A stretch of 64,000 nt of DNA from Tetmemena sp. SeJ-2015 (GCA_027382625.1 JAJKFJ010022777.1:62001-126000), one strand, 5' to 3'. Shown: positions 9,757 to 24,400, counted from the stretch's first letter. Notes: generated by a model from the letters alone, not told the origin. Translations and numbers: made by a program.

Positions 9757-11675
9757 TCACAACTTCTTGGTTTCTTTTTGTTCCCAAAGTTTGAATGTTC
9801 TATCAAAGGAAGTGGTTATGATATATTTAAGATCGTTGGTTATGTTTGCTGAAGTTATTTTATTTTCATGGCCCGCCAGAGTTCTTAAGACTACCCAATC
9901 TCCGCTTTCACCTGTTCTCCCCCAGATTTTGCACTTTTAATCATAAGAAGATGTTAGCATTAGTAGTTTGGGGGGGCCTTTCCTCGTCATCCACTTTTTT
10001 TTATGAAAATATGAAAAATTACGATATAGCATAAAATCAGCCAAAAACACCAAATTTTTAGTCCAAATTCAAATTCAAAATGCCTATCCTGCTCTTATTC
10101 TTTATTTTAGAGTATATGGGAGAACCTTGAAGGAAATTGATTTCGAAAAAAATAAATTGTGAATGAAAGATCATCTAATTAAAATAAATTCAATACCTTT
10201 ATGGATATAAGATTTTAAAATTAAAAAAAATAACTCATAGATCTTTATGATTTATTTTAGAGCTTTAAGTTCTCTCTTGTTGAACAGCTATTAAAAACTA
10301 TTAATCTAATTTAAATCTATTACAAATTTTTATTTTACATTTATTGAAATTTTTTTTTATATAAAGTCGTAAATAATATAAGCTTTTTTATTTTTCTTAA
10401 ATTTTATAAGAATTAACTCAATATAATTTTAAATAACTTTAAGCTTATTTGTAAGAAATTTATATCAATAAATAACTTTAATCATGAATATCTTTATTGG
10501 TTATCCATAAATAAAATTTTACTAATCTTTTAAAAAAGGCTGTTCTCTCTAAAGTCTCCTTAAAGATAATATTTTCAATTCTAATGTTTTAAAAATTTAT
10601 GATAATTTCTCTAAAATAAAGAATATGAGTGGGAAAAAGGTTATTTTGAATTTCCCCAATTAGACTAAATCTCCGCTTTGCCTGTTCTCCCATATTTTGC
10701 ATTTTAATCTTTAAGAAAAGTCAGCATTAGTAGTTTGTTAGTGTTTGGTTATATTTATATTTAACCAAAGGGAAATGTAAGTAACAATATATAAATTTAA
10801 CTACAAATTTGCTTAATTAAAGCCACTTTTTGCTTTTTTGGCTTTTTCTTTATATATTCTTTTTCTCTTTTTTACTTTAATGATGGTTTTATTTATTTTT
10901 AGATATAGAAATGTCTGTTTGCTAAATTATAATAAATTATAGCCCTAAAAACAAAGATACATATTATGATCCTCAGACCTAAAAATATGTAATTTATTAG
11001 GGTATAAATTACTTTTATATAATAAATTATTTAATTTTTTGGTTAATTAACGAATCTTATGTCTGATATAGAATAAATAGCAATCAAATTATAAAGGATA
11101 TACATTCATTTAATTTGTATAAAAATAAATATATTTATCTATCTTTCTTTTTTTTAACTTAAAGAGGGATTAAAATAAGTTATATAATTATGAAATTTGA
11201 TTTGTGCGATATCAGCTTATTGTGAGCGGGAATTAAATAAAGTTTAAATTAATGAATAGTTTAGAAACAACTTTTCTTTCTTATATCCCAAATTTTGATA
11301 GTGTTGTCATCGCTACCTGTGGCGAATTAATACCCGTTTGGAAGGAACCTCATTGTTATTGCCAAAAAGCAATCGTACAAAAAAAAATTGTTTTTTTAAT
11401 TACAAAAGACTCATGATATAAATTTATTGCTCGATTAAGAAAATAGATTCATCCTTTTTTTAGAAATATAAATTTTAGGAACTGAAGATAATTTAGTTGA
11501 GGAATATAATTTTCTTGATGTGACCTTAGAATTAGTAAACACTTTGCCCAGTTCTGAGATCCCAAACAAAACCAACTCCCTAAAAATCTCCTGAGCATAC
11601 AAGAGATCCATCATTTTGGAAATTCAAAGCAAACACTTCTGCAGCGTGCCCTTCTTAAGTTAATATGCAAGCTTT
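9757..11675 (-). CDS. PRP4-like protein, C-terminal WD40 half, in segments
   Basis: Segments on the minus strand, in order: 11675-11530 (GHAAEVFALNFQNDGS ... GVGFVWDLRTG), 11390-11280 (FLPNGYQFATGSDDNTIKIW DIRKK), a decayed stretch at 10745-10655 (PNTNKLLML ...), then 9965-9757 (LMLTSSYDQKCKIWG ... TLAGHENKITS ... SFDRTFKLWEQKE), ending at TGA 9757-9759. These match the last four WD40 blades of PRP4, including the closing YDRTFKLW-type blade. They lie 5' of the segment encoding the N terminus, so the gene is permuted in the germline. AT-rich inserts separate the segments. An element end sits at 9971 within the gene. Confidence 0.85.
9971..10115. mobile_element. solo terminal-repeat end of a TIR element family
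   Basis: A run of G followed by CCTTTCCTCGTCATCC and then an AT-rich tract with 'cagccaaaaacacc' and 'tccaaattcaaattc' matches the ends of the element at 59640-60956. No second end was found nearby, so this is a solo or decayed copy, inserted in PRP4 coding sequence. Confidence 0.6.
10116..10650. other. AT-rich non-coding insert in PRP4
   Basis: Very A+T rich, without protein, RNA or clear repeat signal. It is part of the insert bounded by the direct repeats at 9885 and 10658. Confidence 0.4.
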
Positions 11676-11829
11676 AGTTGTTATTTAAAAATAAATTTCA
11701 CTAATATTTATATAGTCATTCATAAAGAAAAAATAGATTTTCTGAATTATACAAAAAATGCTAAAAGTCTCGTTCAAAGTAGAAAAGAAAGAGGTTAGAA
11801 AAAAAAATGCGGAGAAATTATAAAAATGA

Positions 11830-13219
11830 TAGTGCCATTCTTTGTTTGCTTTCTCCGATAATAGTTTGCTCGAGAGCGTATAAAATATCTTGTTCTTATT
11901 TGATGAATCTTAATTAATCATTCTCTTCTTCTTCTTCATCCTCCTCCTCCTCATATCTTTTAAACTTAACTTGAGTAACTTATAATTCATTAAAGGTGAT
12001 TCCACGTCAAAGTATAAAGTATTTAAATTGTTATATTAAATGCTATTTAGGATTTTACTGTTCATCTTTTGACAGAATATGCATAAATATTCCCCATATA
12101 ATTAATCTATTAGGATTCTTTGCTCTAATCATAGCTTCGACTGTCCTAAACATATTTTATGTATAGCCACACACAACTATCTTTTTTTCATTATAATCCT
12201 CTTCAATTAGCTCAAGATATTGGTTTATTGCCTTACGAGCTGGTGCTTTTTTGCGACAAAGTTAAAAACAACCTTCTTTATGAATTATTTCGTACTTAGT
12301 GGTGAATTCCCTTTCTTTCCTGAGTTTCTCTTGCTCTTTTTCTTGCATTTACCTTGCTCTAATGATTTCTTATACACTTTGCTTTTTTTGCTCCACTTAC
12401 TTCAGGAACCGTGTAAAATGCTTCTTAAGAATATTCTCCTCTTCAAACTTTGGTTAGGCAGGTGGAGGAGGTAGAGGTTATGATTACAGTTGCGACTGAG
12501 ATTTCAGTAGTTGAGTATTAATTTACTGAGAACCACCACTCTATTAATTTACTCTAACTCCGTTTTTTAAATCCAATGGAAGCTACTTAATATATTTTAA
12601 TGACTTGCTTGGTGATTAATTCATCTGCATAGCACCTTACTTTTGCGTTTGTTGAAATAAGTTTACTTGTGCAGAGATTGAAGAAGTGGATTCATTTTAC
12701 TGTTGTGCACTTACATTTCTATCCATACTACCAAAGATAAATAAATGAAATTGAAAGTTTTGAGAAACGTTAAGAGCAAGAATTTTGGCTTTAGTGGTAT
12801 TAACTTTTGAGTTTAAATTGAGAGTGTCTCCAGGCTCGTCTTCATCTGACTGGCTGCTGCAATCATCAAGTTCTCTCTCATTCACATTTTAGTACACGAA
12901 TGATCTGTAAGAGGCCTGCCTCAGTGAGGCCTCATAAATCTCATCATCTCTGTCCTTATCAGAGGCCTCTTCAAATTATTGTTCGGGAGTGAATATTCCC
13001 TCAGCATAAAACAATAAGACTATCATTTAAATCAGTTGGAGCGTCTGGAAGGAAGAAATTATTGGAAGATTAAATGAAATCGGGCAGATATTGGACACTA
13101 GACCCATATTCATAGGAATCATATTGCTCTTGATAGTTTATAGCTCTGGAGTTTAGGTTTATTAGATTCTTAGAGAGGTTTTTATTATGATGCTGGGCAT
13201 CGATTGCGATTGCCTCCAT
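11830..13219 (-). CDS. Gln-rich coiled-coil protein with acidic tail, unknown
   Basis: The ATG at 13219 gives MEAIAIDAQHHNKNLSKN. The frame slips once near 13010-13030 (a short IES, intron or indel), then continues YAEGIFTPEQQFEEASDKDR and NERELDDCSSQSDEDEPGD. A Gln/Ser-rich linker with a proline run (QPLPPPP) precedes a charged coiled coil (FLKQVEQKKQSVQEII, QEKEQEKLRKEREF), then a compact conserved-looking part (YLELIEEDYNEKKIVVCGY, MIRAKNPNRLIIWGIF) and an acidic tail (YEEEEDEEEEEND). An AT-rich insert near 12010-12070 interrupts the last part. I do not recognise the family. It is divergent from the Rab gene 166 bp away. Confidence 0.65.
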
Positions 13220-13385
13220 CAAATTATATCGCTTAAATCTGGTTTATTTTATAATAAACTTCACTCAAGCAGTTTACAATAATCTGAATTGTTTACTCTA
13301 TTTAGAAGTGTGAAAGTTTAGCGTTTGGAAATTATGGTGATGCAGTTAGAAAATGAAATTAAATTGATTCTTATAATTGCTTACA
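13220..13385. promoter_or_regulatory. short divergent promoter region
   Basis: 166 bp of AT-rich DNA separates the two start codons, that of the coiled-coil gene (minus) and that of the Rab gene (plus). It must hold both promoters. No named motif can be assigned. Confidence 0.4.
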
Positions 13386-14389
<1,004 letters not shown>

Positions 14390-14521
14390 GATCCTAAAAT
14401 AAGTGAAAATTGTGCACTAGTATGTTTTGAGATTGTATTTTATATATGAATATGAAAAGCCTAAACAAAATTATTCAATCATTTTCATAAAGCCCTAGAA
14501 TATAAACTGATTATCATTTTA

Positions 14522-17500
14522 ATGCAAAGAATCCCGAAAAGAATATCAAAAAACTTATTCAGGTCCCAAAAAAGAAGCTTTTTTTTAATTTAAAGCAAGT
14601 TGCAAAATCCCCAGACAAAGTTTAAAACTAGCCGAATCAATAATCAGCAGGTGAGTTGCTAGCTTCTTCTCAAATCAACAAGATATTTTTCAACTTTGAT
14701 AAGGAACAAGCTTCTTCAATGTTCGGCTACAGACTTAAACCTTTAAAGGAGAGGCAAAATTCTTCAAAAATTGGGAATTCAGATTAAAAACTATTGAATA
14801 AAGTTCAAAGCAGAGTAAATGTTAACTAGATAGGCATTATTTATAGTTTGTTATTAGCTTATCTAATTATTTTAAGGCCATAAAAACTATGAAAAGGATT
14901 TCGAAAAGTCCCTTGTCTATTCTAAAACTAAAGATATAACATACGAATTGATAAAACCTTTTTAGAGTGTTCGAAAGTTTCTGAAAAGACACTTAGATCA
15001 TGATATGACTTAGCAAGAAATGATGGCCGATAGGAGTTTGATAATTATAAAGGAGGGGGACTTAGGAGATCTAAGCTTGCTCGGATAAGCAGAGGGTCAA
15101 CCTGATTAGGAAAAATGCTTTAAGAAAAAGATAAGGAAAGTAAATTGGGTGTTTGAGGAGCAGCCAAAAGAAGTCAAACTTATTTCTGTGAATGTTGTCC
15201 AAAGGAATCATGTTCAAAACATTGTGAATTATTTGTAGCTAATTCTCAAATAATCAAGATGATAATCTAACTGATAACGCAAATAAGCCCAAGTAAAAGA
15301 TTGAGACAGAGAAGTTGCAGATTAGTCGAAACTAAATAGAAAAGAGCCAGTCAATAAGGCATAAGAAGTAACTTAACACAACTAGAGTCAGAGTTCAACA
15401 AAAGAATCTCAATGAAAACTTGCGCTAAGGTCTCGGCACATTATAATAGATGAGACAAAATAGCCAATCTAGTATGTATAATATACTCACACCTGAGTAG
15501 AGGATGGAGTTAGAAATAGCAGAGAAACTCTATTAGGAATAAATACATCAAGGAGGAGATGAAGGCTGCTATAAAGATATTGATGGATCTTATACGAGGT
15601 AAAACTTTTACAATCTGAATTTTGGAGTTCCTAGAGAGATGCTTTAAAACTAATTTATCCATGGTAGTATGATCAAAGTTACTACGGGCAACAAAATTTG
15701 TTTGGCTCTGGGTAAATAGTCAAAGGGCAGGCTTTTAGACAAGTTGCTCTTCAAAATTAAGGTTAAATTTTAAGATAGCCTGGAGTTCTATCCGAGATGT
15801 AAGCATAGGAATATATGGCACATAAATAGAATCATTAGCAAAACAGTTTATTGCCAAAGATAGGAAATAAACTTGGAGCCTAAGCTGTATATCTCAACTA
15901 AAATACAAAAGTAAATTTATTTAACTATCATTAGAGGATGCAAAAGTAGATTCTTTATTAGACAGGAAGTGGGATGGCTCCGAGAACTTTATAAGGAAAC
16001 AAAAATAGTTCCCAAATCTAGAATGGTCATGTCGGTTTTAATGATCTTAATTTAGGTAAGCACTACAGAAACTGAAAGAATTAGATTTAGAGTTATTTAA
16101 GAACTTATTTTTTATTTTGTGTAGATTTACGAGTAAAATATCTTCTACCAAGGCAATAAAAGCTAGGGTGATGTAGCCCTAAAAGCAGGAAATACAGGCA
16201 GTGGATCAAATCTTCCTCTCAAGAAAATGAGTAGGACTGGGGAGTAATGATACAACCTAAATAAAATAAACATAAATACTTCTGGCATAACCAACGGTGA
16301 AGACTCTTAATTCTACAGTGGTAATTAAATGCAGAAGTTTTCATCTAAAGATGGCTTTTAAAGTTCTGATCCGATAGATGGAGCTTATAAAAATATGCAG
16401 AGCTTTGGGTATAAGCAAGCACCTTACTCAAATATTTTTGTGTCTGAAAATATTTAAGACTATCCTAAAGGAAGCTAGACTCATTACATGAATCCAAAAT
16501 TATCCTTGGGCTAAGTTCCCCCTATTTTGAGTGTTTAGCATTTATCTTTAAATTTATTGTTGATGGACAAGTTGATCTTAAAGATGATGGAAATCTGGGA
16601 GTAAATATAGTAAATTTCCCAATAAATGGATTTTCACCAAGTATTAAAAGTCCCACTGCAAAGCAAAGGCTTTAGTGAATTATTAAGAATCAGGCCAGCA
16701 ACCAAAATATCGAAATGAGCTCGACTTAAAAGTTATCCGCAGGAGCCACAGCTTCTAATTTCAATACGAAAATGAATAACACTGCAAGTTCACAAGGAGC
16801 TGTAAGCAATTTCAGCAAAACCTAGTTTCTTAAATTTGGAAAGTATCATAAACTTAATTATATACCACCTAAGTTTTTAAATTCGAGAGGAATAATTTAA
16901 GAAGAGAAATTAAGAAGAAGGAGTTGGAGGAATTAAAATTGGAACGGGAGGATTTAACGAAGGACTTGTAGTCAACTTTATAAAAGATCAAGACAGAATC
17001 TTAGACTTACCAGAAAGTAGTGAAAATTTATAAGTATTTTTTCCCCCATTAATTAGTGAGTATAAGTCTCGTAAAGCACATCATGCGGTAGAAGGAAGAC
17101 CTAATCATTTCAAGAATGCTCTAATCTCACAGACAGTGAATCCTTAAAACCAATAAGCTCAAGTAATTTAAGGTTAGTACTAAACCTAGGGCTCAACTTA
17201 AGCCACAAAACTTCTCCCATAGAGAAACGGAAGATAATAGAAGAGTCTAAATCAAGATACTATGAATGAGATTATCAAAAGTTAGCAACAGAAGATTATT
17301 AAAATTACAGAGAATTCAAATCAACCAATCAGTAACCAAGTTAAATAAAATTCTCAAGCCAATAAGATAGAGAGGGACTTTAATCTAGAAAAAGAGGGGG
17401 AAGAGACTGATGATAATTCGCAAATCCCAGTATCTCCAATTCATCAAGGCAACTAAATCACAAACACTACAAACACTAAAGTAACTCTTGAGTAGTAGAC

Positions 17501-18510
17501 TAAATCAAGTTATTTTTTCCATTAAATTTAAATTGCATGGAAAATTCCTTATTAGCAATAACGAAATTACGCAAATATGTAAAGAGATCCCAAATAAAAT
17601 ACTTAAGAAACTAAGTCCAAGCTCTTTAGTGCATCAAGGTCGTTCCCAATACGCAAACTGTTTCAAAGCAGACAACAATTATATTCTAAATTAGCAACTA
17701 ATGAGGGAAGCATGCAGCTTTCAATGGCTAATTAAGTTAACAGAGATTAAGTGTAATACTTGTAGTAAAACTAAGAATCACTTATTCTATCGAACAAAGC
17801 AAAGGAAATTGTTAAATTTAAGTATATTATTTTCTAATTAAATGAGTTAGAATGAATTCTCTAATGACATGTCTCTTACAATTAAGAATTTGAAAAGCTA
17901 AATAGAGACGAGCTATGTGAATGACATATTAATTAAATATATTGGTAGCTTGTTCATTGAGAGTGATAAGAATAAATCTCTGAATATGAAGCTCAATCTG
18001 CAAGAGATCAACAAAATTCAGGAGCTGGAGGTATCTTACTATAGAACCCAGGCTTCTCTTTATCAAACACTCACAGGTTGAGAATGACTCGATCCCCAGA
18101 CATTATTAACATGAAGAAGGGTTTAATGGCTTAGAATTAGCCTTTGCTGCCTATACAACCTTACCAGTTAACCTCTGAGAGGCCAGGGGTTTCTTCTCTT
18201 GCAGTTAGTGGAAGAGGAGATGATTCTAAGATATTCACTGGAAGGGGTAAAGTTAGAGGCTTCGGTTCTTTCCAAGAAATTGAGAAAAGTAGTCCTGTTT
18301 GGATTAGGAGGAAGTGGAGCAGTCATTAAAGCAAAAGGAGGAGAGAGCTAGTTGTAGAACTATAATTAGCAAAGATTTGAAATCAAGGAGACACTCCTCA
18401 ATAGATCCAGTTTCTCAGTCAAAGCATCTAAAGAACAAAGTCTAGAGAAATCAACATATAGAGCAGCTGTAAAAGCTAATGGAAGAATTATAGTATGATT
18501 TTAATTTAGT
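14522..18510 (+). CDS. large Gln/Asn-rich, partly coiled-coil protein, unknown
   Basis: The start ATG at 14522 reads MQRIPKRISKNLFRSQKR. Coding frames continue with several short introns or IESs; one clear candidate intron is 29 nt at about 15599-15627, joining SYT to SSQRDALKL. Stretches are rich in Gln, Asn and Ser (YPWQYDQSYYGQQNLFGSG, MQKQILYQTGSGMAP, QSTLQKIKTESQTYQ). Coiled-coil parts are FERNNLRREIKKKELEELKL near 16890 and the C-terminal EQSLKQKEERASCR ... IEQLQKLMEEL near 18350-18490. One TGA falls in an otherwise open frame near 16676. I do not recognise the protein; the composition is low-complexity with local helices. The segment edges are approximate, and the stop may lie as far as 18678. 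Confidence 0.55.
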
Positions 18511-18629
18511 GTTTTATATTTATATAAAGTAGCTGAAAGCATCCAAATTAAGCGTTTATGTTGTTAAATTATTCCTCATGATTCAATTATCATTTTAGAT
18601 TGAACTAACCTCACTGACACTTTCCTCAT

Positions 18630-20956
18630 TCAGGATCATCGATTATAAATTATTAAATCCATTAAAAATATTTAATTGATTAAGCCTGATCTGCCATAAG
18701 TTGATTGATTTGCATAGTCACTCTTTTCGAGGGATTAGCAGAGTAACTAATCACGTTTACATTTTAAACTTTACTTGATCTACTTCTTGAAGGATTCTGC
18801 CCTTAAATATGAGTATCATCTTTGGATAATCTATTCTAAAAAGTAATGATAGTTATTATTCTAGGGAATCTAATCTTCTACCATAAACTTGAGTTAGCTT
18901 GGTATTGACTCGGCCCTACTCAGTTGCTCTACTATAATATCCTAAGATCTGAATTACTCATTGAATTCTGAGGCTAGTCCCTTCATTTCTAGATATTAAT
19001 CATAATGCTTAAAGTTTTCCACATCATTCAGGTCATTCGTAATGCCCCATTCTATAATTATAACTATAGATTCAAAATTAATCTGACAAATAGCGAAAAT
19101 TGAGAGTCTCAGATTTATCTTTATTCTTTTAAATGTCCAGTTTTAGTTTATCAATCGTAAATTCAGAAAAATCATCTTCCATCAAAATTGTGAATTAAGC
19201 CTTTTCAATGATTTGATCTTTTTTCAAAATTGGCTTTGTCTCTATTCCCATATCAACTTCTAATAGAGCTAATTTAATTTTTTAATGGCTTTTCATTGGC
19301 TCAACAAGAAGATTAAAGTTTCTTTTGGATTTTTTATGATGATAGATGAAAAAAGCTTTTAGATCTATTTAAGCCTCGTTATATTAAATAGCGACAATGC
19401 TTTAAATTAATTTAATTGTGATTTTATCTAATAACCAAGATAAGGTATTGATTTTTAGTATCGCACCATGCAAGTATAAGAGACTATAAAAGATGCTCTG
19501 CCGTTTAGTTTTCTTTTCTCTACGATATTTTTAGCATAAGCGGCTAATCTTTTCCAGATTTTAAAAAGCTTTCTATCGCATTTATCTTGGTTGTGAAAAA
19601 TAAATATTATACGAAAGTTCCTCTCTTATCCTTCATCTGTATCATACAATCCACTCCTGAGATCTTCTTATGGAAGAACCTGAAATCTGCGTTACTTTTT
19701 TTCTTTGCTTGCCTAGATACGGCCTCACTTAAACCGTACATATTTGTCTATCTTTTGGAATTAATTCCGGAATTGTGCATCTCAGTACCAAAAGCACTCT
19801 GCCTTTGCAGTTTTAAGGCATCTGTAAGTTAACTTGAAGATACTAGTCTCTCTTGGACGAATATGCTTCCATATCTTTTCTTAGAGTCAAGTTCTCTCAT
19901 TTAATTTTCAGTTGATGATAAAAAGGCGTTAAGCTTTTATCTGGAGTGTTAATGCTTATCTTAAAATCTCTTGCATTTCATGATCTTTTCTCTTGCTAAA
20001 AGTAATTACTTCCTCACATTAAATTCATCACAGAAAGATACTTCATATGTGCAATATCTCGCATTAGCTCTAGTTTATCTGAATATGCTTATGCCGATCT
20101 TTTTATAAGTTTATCAGCCTTTTCCTTTTACTCTTACATTTCCTGTTCTCGAAATTAGGCTCTTCTTTATTTAGTCATCGGACTTTCTACAATTTTTCTT
20201 TCTTGAAGTTAATTTTGGAGTGTTTGCTAATACTATAATTAAGGTGAGCCATAAGTTTAGGCTACTCTATTTGATTATATTAGAATTTGTTCATAGTCCT
20301 TTGGAGTCTTCGTATTCATCTTATTTAAAGACTTCTTTAGCTTTTTGGATTTATTTTTAATATCCTTTCTGCCATTTTCAATTAGCTTTTAGATCTGCTT
20401 ATGTATGGGATCATTTAGAGTCTGCAAAAGCTAATTTTTATGACCTACTCCAGAAAAGTTTAGATTAGTCTTGCCTTGAATCTTATGGAGAGCATTAGAA
20501 GGGCTGAGATAATTGTCAGTTATTGTTTTGAGTTTGGTTGCAGAATTCATTCTCACATAGTTGGTCAGCTAATCATTTCTTTGATCTCTCTAGCTTAGTA
20601 GTGTTTTGTAATTGAAGAGTGCAGTCTTAGTTTGACTTAGCTAATTTTGCAGTTACCTCTCATATTAGTTTAATCTTGAGCTTGAAGAAGTGGACCTTGA
20701 ATCAGATCTTTTGAGTTTTTAGAATGACTTAACAACAGACTAGTGCTTAGAAGTCTTTGGCCTCATTCTTCTTATTCTTAATTCGTTATTGTTGGGCAAA
20801 TTTTCTTAAACCGGATTGGATAAATTTATATAGCTGAGAGTTATAAATGCCATTAGACGAGAAGTTGTCTTAGTTTGAGTTATTATTTTGTTGACTTAAG
20901 GGAGATGTATGCATTTAATCTTCTCCATGTACTTATTCATTAAATTGAGGTTGCAT
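18630..20956 (-). CDS. Gln/Lys-rich coiled-coil protein, unknown
   Basis: The start ATG at 20956 gives MQPQFNEQVHGEDQMHTSPL. After one frame change near 20810 (intron or IES) the frame reads RRMRPKTSKHQSVVKSF and NQLSQTKTALFNYKTLL, then a charged helix-forming region (KQIQKLIENGRKDIKNKSKK, QFREQEMQEQKEKADKLIKR). The C terminus SYSANPSKRVTMQINQLMAD ends with ...IIDDPE at TGA 18630-18632. An AT-rich stretch at 19000-19550 interrupts the coding and may be an IES or introns. No catalytic motif is seen. It faces the plus-strand Q-rich gene tail to tail and is in tandem with the next minus gene; both share the same composition. Confidence 0.55.
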
Positions 20957-21434
20957 TGTTTGCAGATTTACTGATTAATAAAGACTCAGTAATCTTAAAA
21001 TATATATGAATGAATTTTATTGAATTTTACAGACTGTTACTGTTGAATTAATTTCTTTTCTTTCTGGACTAAGACCTTACAATGACATCTCTATTTTTGG
21101 AATCTCCTCTACTTCTGCCAACAGAATCAATTATATAAGAAATTAAAATCAAGGTTGTGAGGATTAGGATTATTGAAGATAGTAACTGCTCTTTCAATTG
21201 ATAATGGTTGTATTTCTTCCCTCTAAGTAAAGGTATTGTTCTTGCTAAAGCTTTATCTTTAAAATCTTTGGTTCAAGTTCTTTTTATTCATTTTAGTCTT
21301 CTATTCTAAATTATTTTAACTTATTTTGCTTTAGTTTTATGATAACAGCGCATATATAGCTAAGATATTTATATTTATAAAATATCAAACAATTAAGATA
21401 ATCTACAATTTAAAACTACTTGATCTCTGCTTGC

Positions 21435-24400
21435 TCATTCATTTTTCTAATTATTCATCTTCTAAACATCATAGAGGAGGCTCTTTGATATGTTTGCAAT
21501 CTATCTCTGCATGTTGTGGCTCATTTGGGCTTGCTATAAAGAGCAATTATTCTCCTTTAGCATTTGCAATTTTAACTGTTTCTGTCTTGCACTAATACCC
21601 ACATTTGAGCTCATACTTAAATCAAAGATATTAAAGCAATTAAGTTTTTATTCGCTCATGAAACTATCATCCTATGCATTAAGTGGATTAAAAAGATAAT
21701 TAAATATCTCAGCCAAATAAAAGATTGAGCTGCAAAATCTCCTCTTCAAGAAAACTATTTGATTAGGCCCTATTTTGGATCTCCGATGCCTGGAGGTTCT
21801 TCACTCTATCCATAAGCTTCTGCATGTTGCTAGAAATAGTAGATTGGTCTAGAAGTTTGAAGCTAGTAAGCAAAGAGAAGTTTTAAGTGCTCTCTAGAAT
21901 ACTTAATGAGTCTTTATTTTTAGACTCAAAATCAGTGACTGGAGTGAGACTGTTAAGCTTCGATTTTCCAAGATGTTTAGTGTTAAGTATTGGAGAGTTC
22001 TTAGTCTTTCTTATCAAATTAGTTAAATCGGATAGTTCCTTGGTTGAAGCTTTGAGTTATCTCCTTCTAATTCTACTATTCTCTCTTTCATCTGCATCCT
22101 TGTTATCCCTCTCAAAGCTTTACTCTTACTGAGGCTTGGATTCTCTTTATTCTTTTCTACCTTAAATATCGGCTGTGTGTGAGCGACTTTAATTAACCAA
22201 GCCAGTAGAATTAAAACCTCCTTCGTTGTAGAATCTGCGCATTTTCATGCTCACATCACTCTAAGACTTAAAAGGCTCATTGCTCTCAGAAGGCATTTTA
22301 TTCTAAGACTATGAAATATAGACACTCGTTCCATTTTTAGATTGTACTTCATCTAAGAGCAAGTTAGATAACTGTATGGCTTTATTCAAAGCCTGTTGAG
22401 TGCATTTATGTCTTTCTAGCTCTTGCAAATTAAAAATTGCGACTAAGGGAAATTCAATATTTTAGAAATACAGCTGCTATAAAAATAACTTGTAATCGAC
22501 AATTTCAACTTATTAGATCTGGCAATTTGCAGCACTTCTATCCGTCTTCTCTTATTCAGAGAAAAAGTTCTTGAATTGCTAAGTTTAGCTTTTGCTGATG
22601 GCTCCCTAACCCTTAAACTCAAAATATATAATCCTCTGTCTCGCATCTTGGCTTGCAAAGGAGGCTGTAATATCTGACACTAGAATTATTAGGTGATATT
22701 CTGGCAAATTCATCTCTGTATTTAACGAAAGGATTCTTTATTACTGCTGTTGGTCTCACATCTGAGTAAAATATATTTTCTATATAAGTAATCCTAATCA
22801 GAGGGCATATGCTCCTTTTCAAATGACTGCATTAAATATCCCAGAGAAGATTGTATAGTAGGAGTCTTTGATCTAACCATTTTAAAACATTCCTGACTAT
22901 CTTGTTTTGAAGGAATGCGCGGAGAATCCACCAAATGAGCCATAGTATTTATAGATAGCTTGTTGCTTGGATTTAAAGATTGAGAAATGCTATATGAAAG
23001 ACTAATCTTTAATATGTTGATATGAATGCGCGTAATTTTGTGATAATCCTACCAGGAGAGCCGTCATTAGATCTAATCAGCATATTTCTATCTTCTTTTT
23101 GAGGTTCTCTCTACTAATTACGCTGACTCACCTTATACTCGTAAACTTCATTTTGATTATTTAAGGCTTATTGTGCTCTACGATACAATTTTTGGTCATC
23201 GTCATTATTCGAGTTATACTCTTGGAAAATTTCCTCATTTAATTGATAAGAAGTTCTGCTTGAGAAAATCTAATCGTTGTATCCTGTGCATGGACCTTCT
23301 TCAGTCAATTTAAAGCTCTCTTGCTAAAGATTAAGCTCTCTCATATCTTTAGATGAGTGTGAATTATTCTTGCCGCTCTAAGTGTTAAAGTTCCTGAGTT
23401 AGTTACTTCCGAATTTAGGAGTCTTTCCTTGGTGCTTGTGACTATTGGCAGTACCATAGTTACTCTCTAAATTTTCATCTATTACAAGATCCCTCACACA
23501 TCTTTTATAGAGGTTATGCTTCTCTAAGCTTTTTCTATCTTCAACGTCTGAACGATCTCTATTTATCAAATTCTGAATGTTATTTGCTAAAGGACCACTA
23601 CTCAATTCAAGACTTGCAGCAAGGACCGTATTTAGTCCACTATTTATCTTTGAGTTAGTAGCCTGACTGCCACCATCTTCTTTATATCGCTAGTTTACAG
23701 AGATGGTAAACTTATTTACATAATTAGTAATTAACTTTCACTTTTCTTCAGTTATTTACTAAGTGGAATACCATTTGCAAGATTTCCACCCCCAATTCTA
23801 TTTAGATTTGCGGTCTAAGATTTTTTAATAGCCTCCTCTTGAAAATTAAAGCTAGAGACTTACTAGTTATAAATATGAATACAATTATATTTTCAAAAAG
23901 AATGGTTATCTAGAGAAAACTGAGAAAAGGAGCATCGTACATCTATGCCATCTAAGTTCTTGTTTTAAAATCCTTATATAAATTGCTAGTCACTAAAATA
24001 AATAAAGGTAAAACTTCTTTTAGTGATATTTTCTCCACTTTGTTTCATCTGTAATTGTGACTGTGAAAAAGAAGCTTTCATGATATTTGGTTGTGAGTAT
24101 GAAGCTGCTTAAGGTTTCTATGGAGTGACATTTTTGAATGCATTTGCTCTTTAATCTGTAAGTGTTTTGTTGCCTAGAGTTTAGGACAGTAATTGCGATT
24201 GATTTCTTGAGAGAGATTTGATAGGCTGCTAATTTACCGCAAATTTAGGATCTATAGTTCTTGCTTGGACTAAGGCATTTATACTGAAAAATATTGTGAG
24301 ACACTAAAATAAGATTTCTCGAGAGATTTTTGTTTTACTAAGCATTTGATGATTTGTTGGATGACATTCCATGCTATTAAGTAGTGGGAATGGGAGATTT

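Larger units (their letters stand above)
9885..10737. repeat. ~80-bp imperfect direct repeat of a PRP4 exon flanking an insert
   Basis: Positions about 9885-9970 and 10658-10737 are both copies of the same WD40-coding stretch, in the same direction, at roughly 85% identity with small indels. The left copy is in frame with the downstream exon; the right copy continues into the upstream exon. The insert between them starts with the mobile-element end at 9971. Confidence 0.7.

Noticed and set aside
18144..18329. stand-alone 61-codon protein
   Set aside because: It is one frame within the large Q-rich gene; adjacent frames carry the flanking coding sequence.
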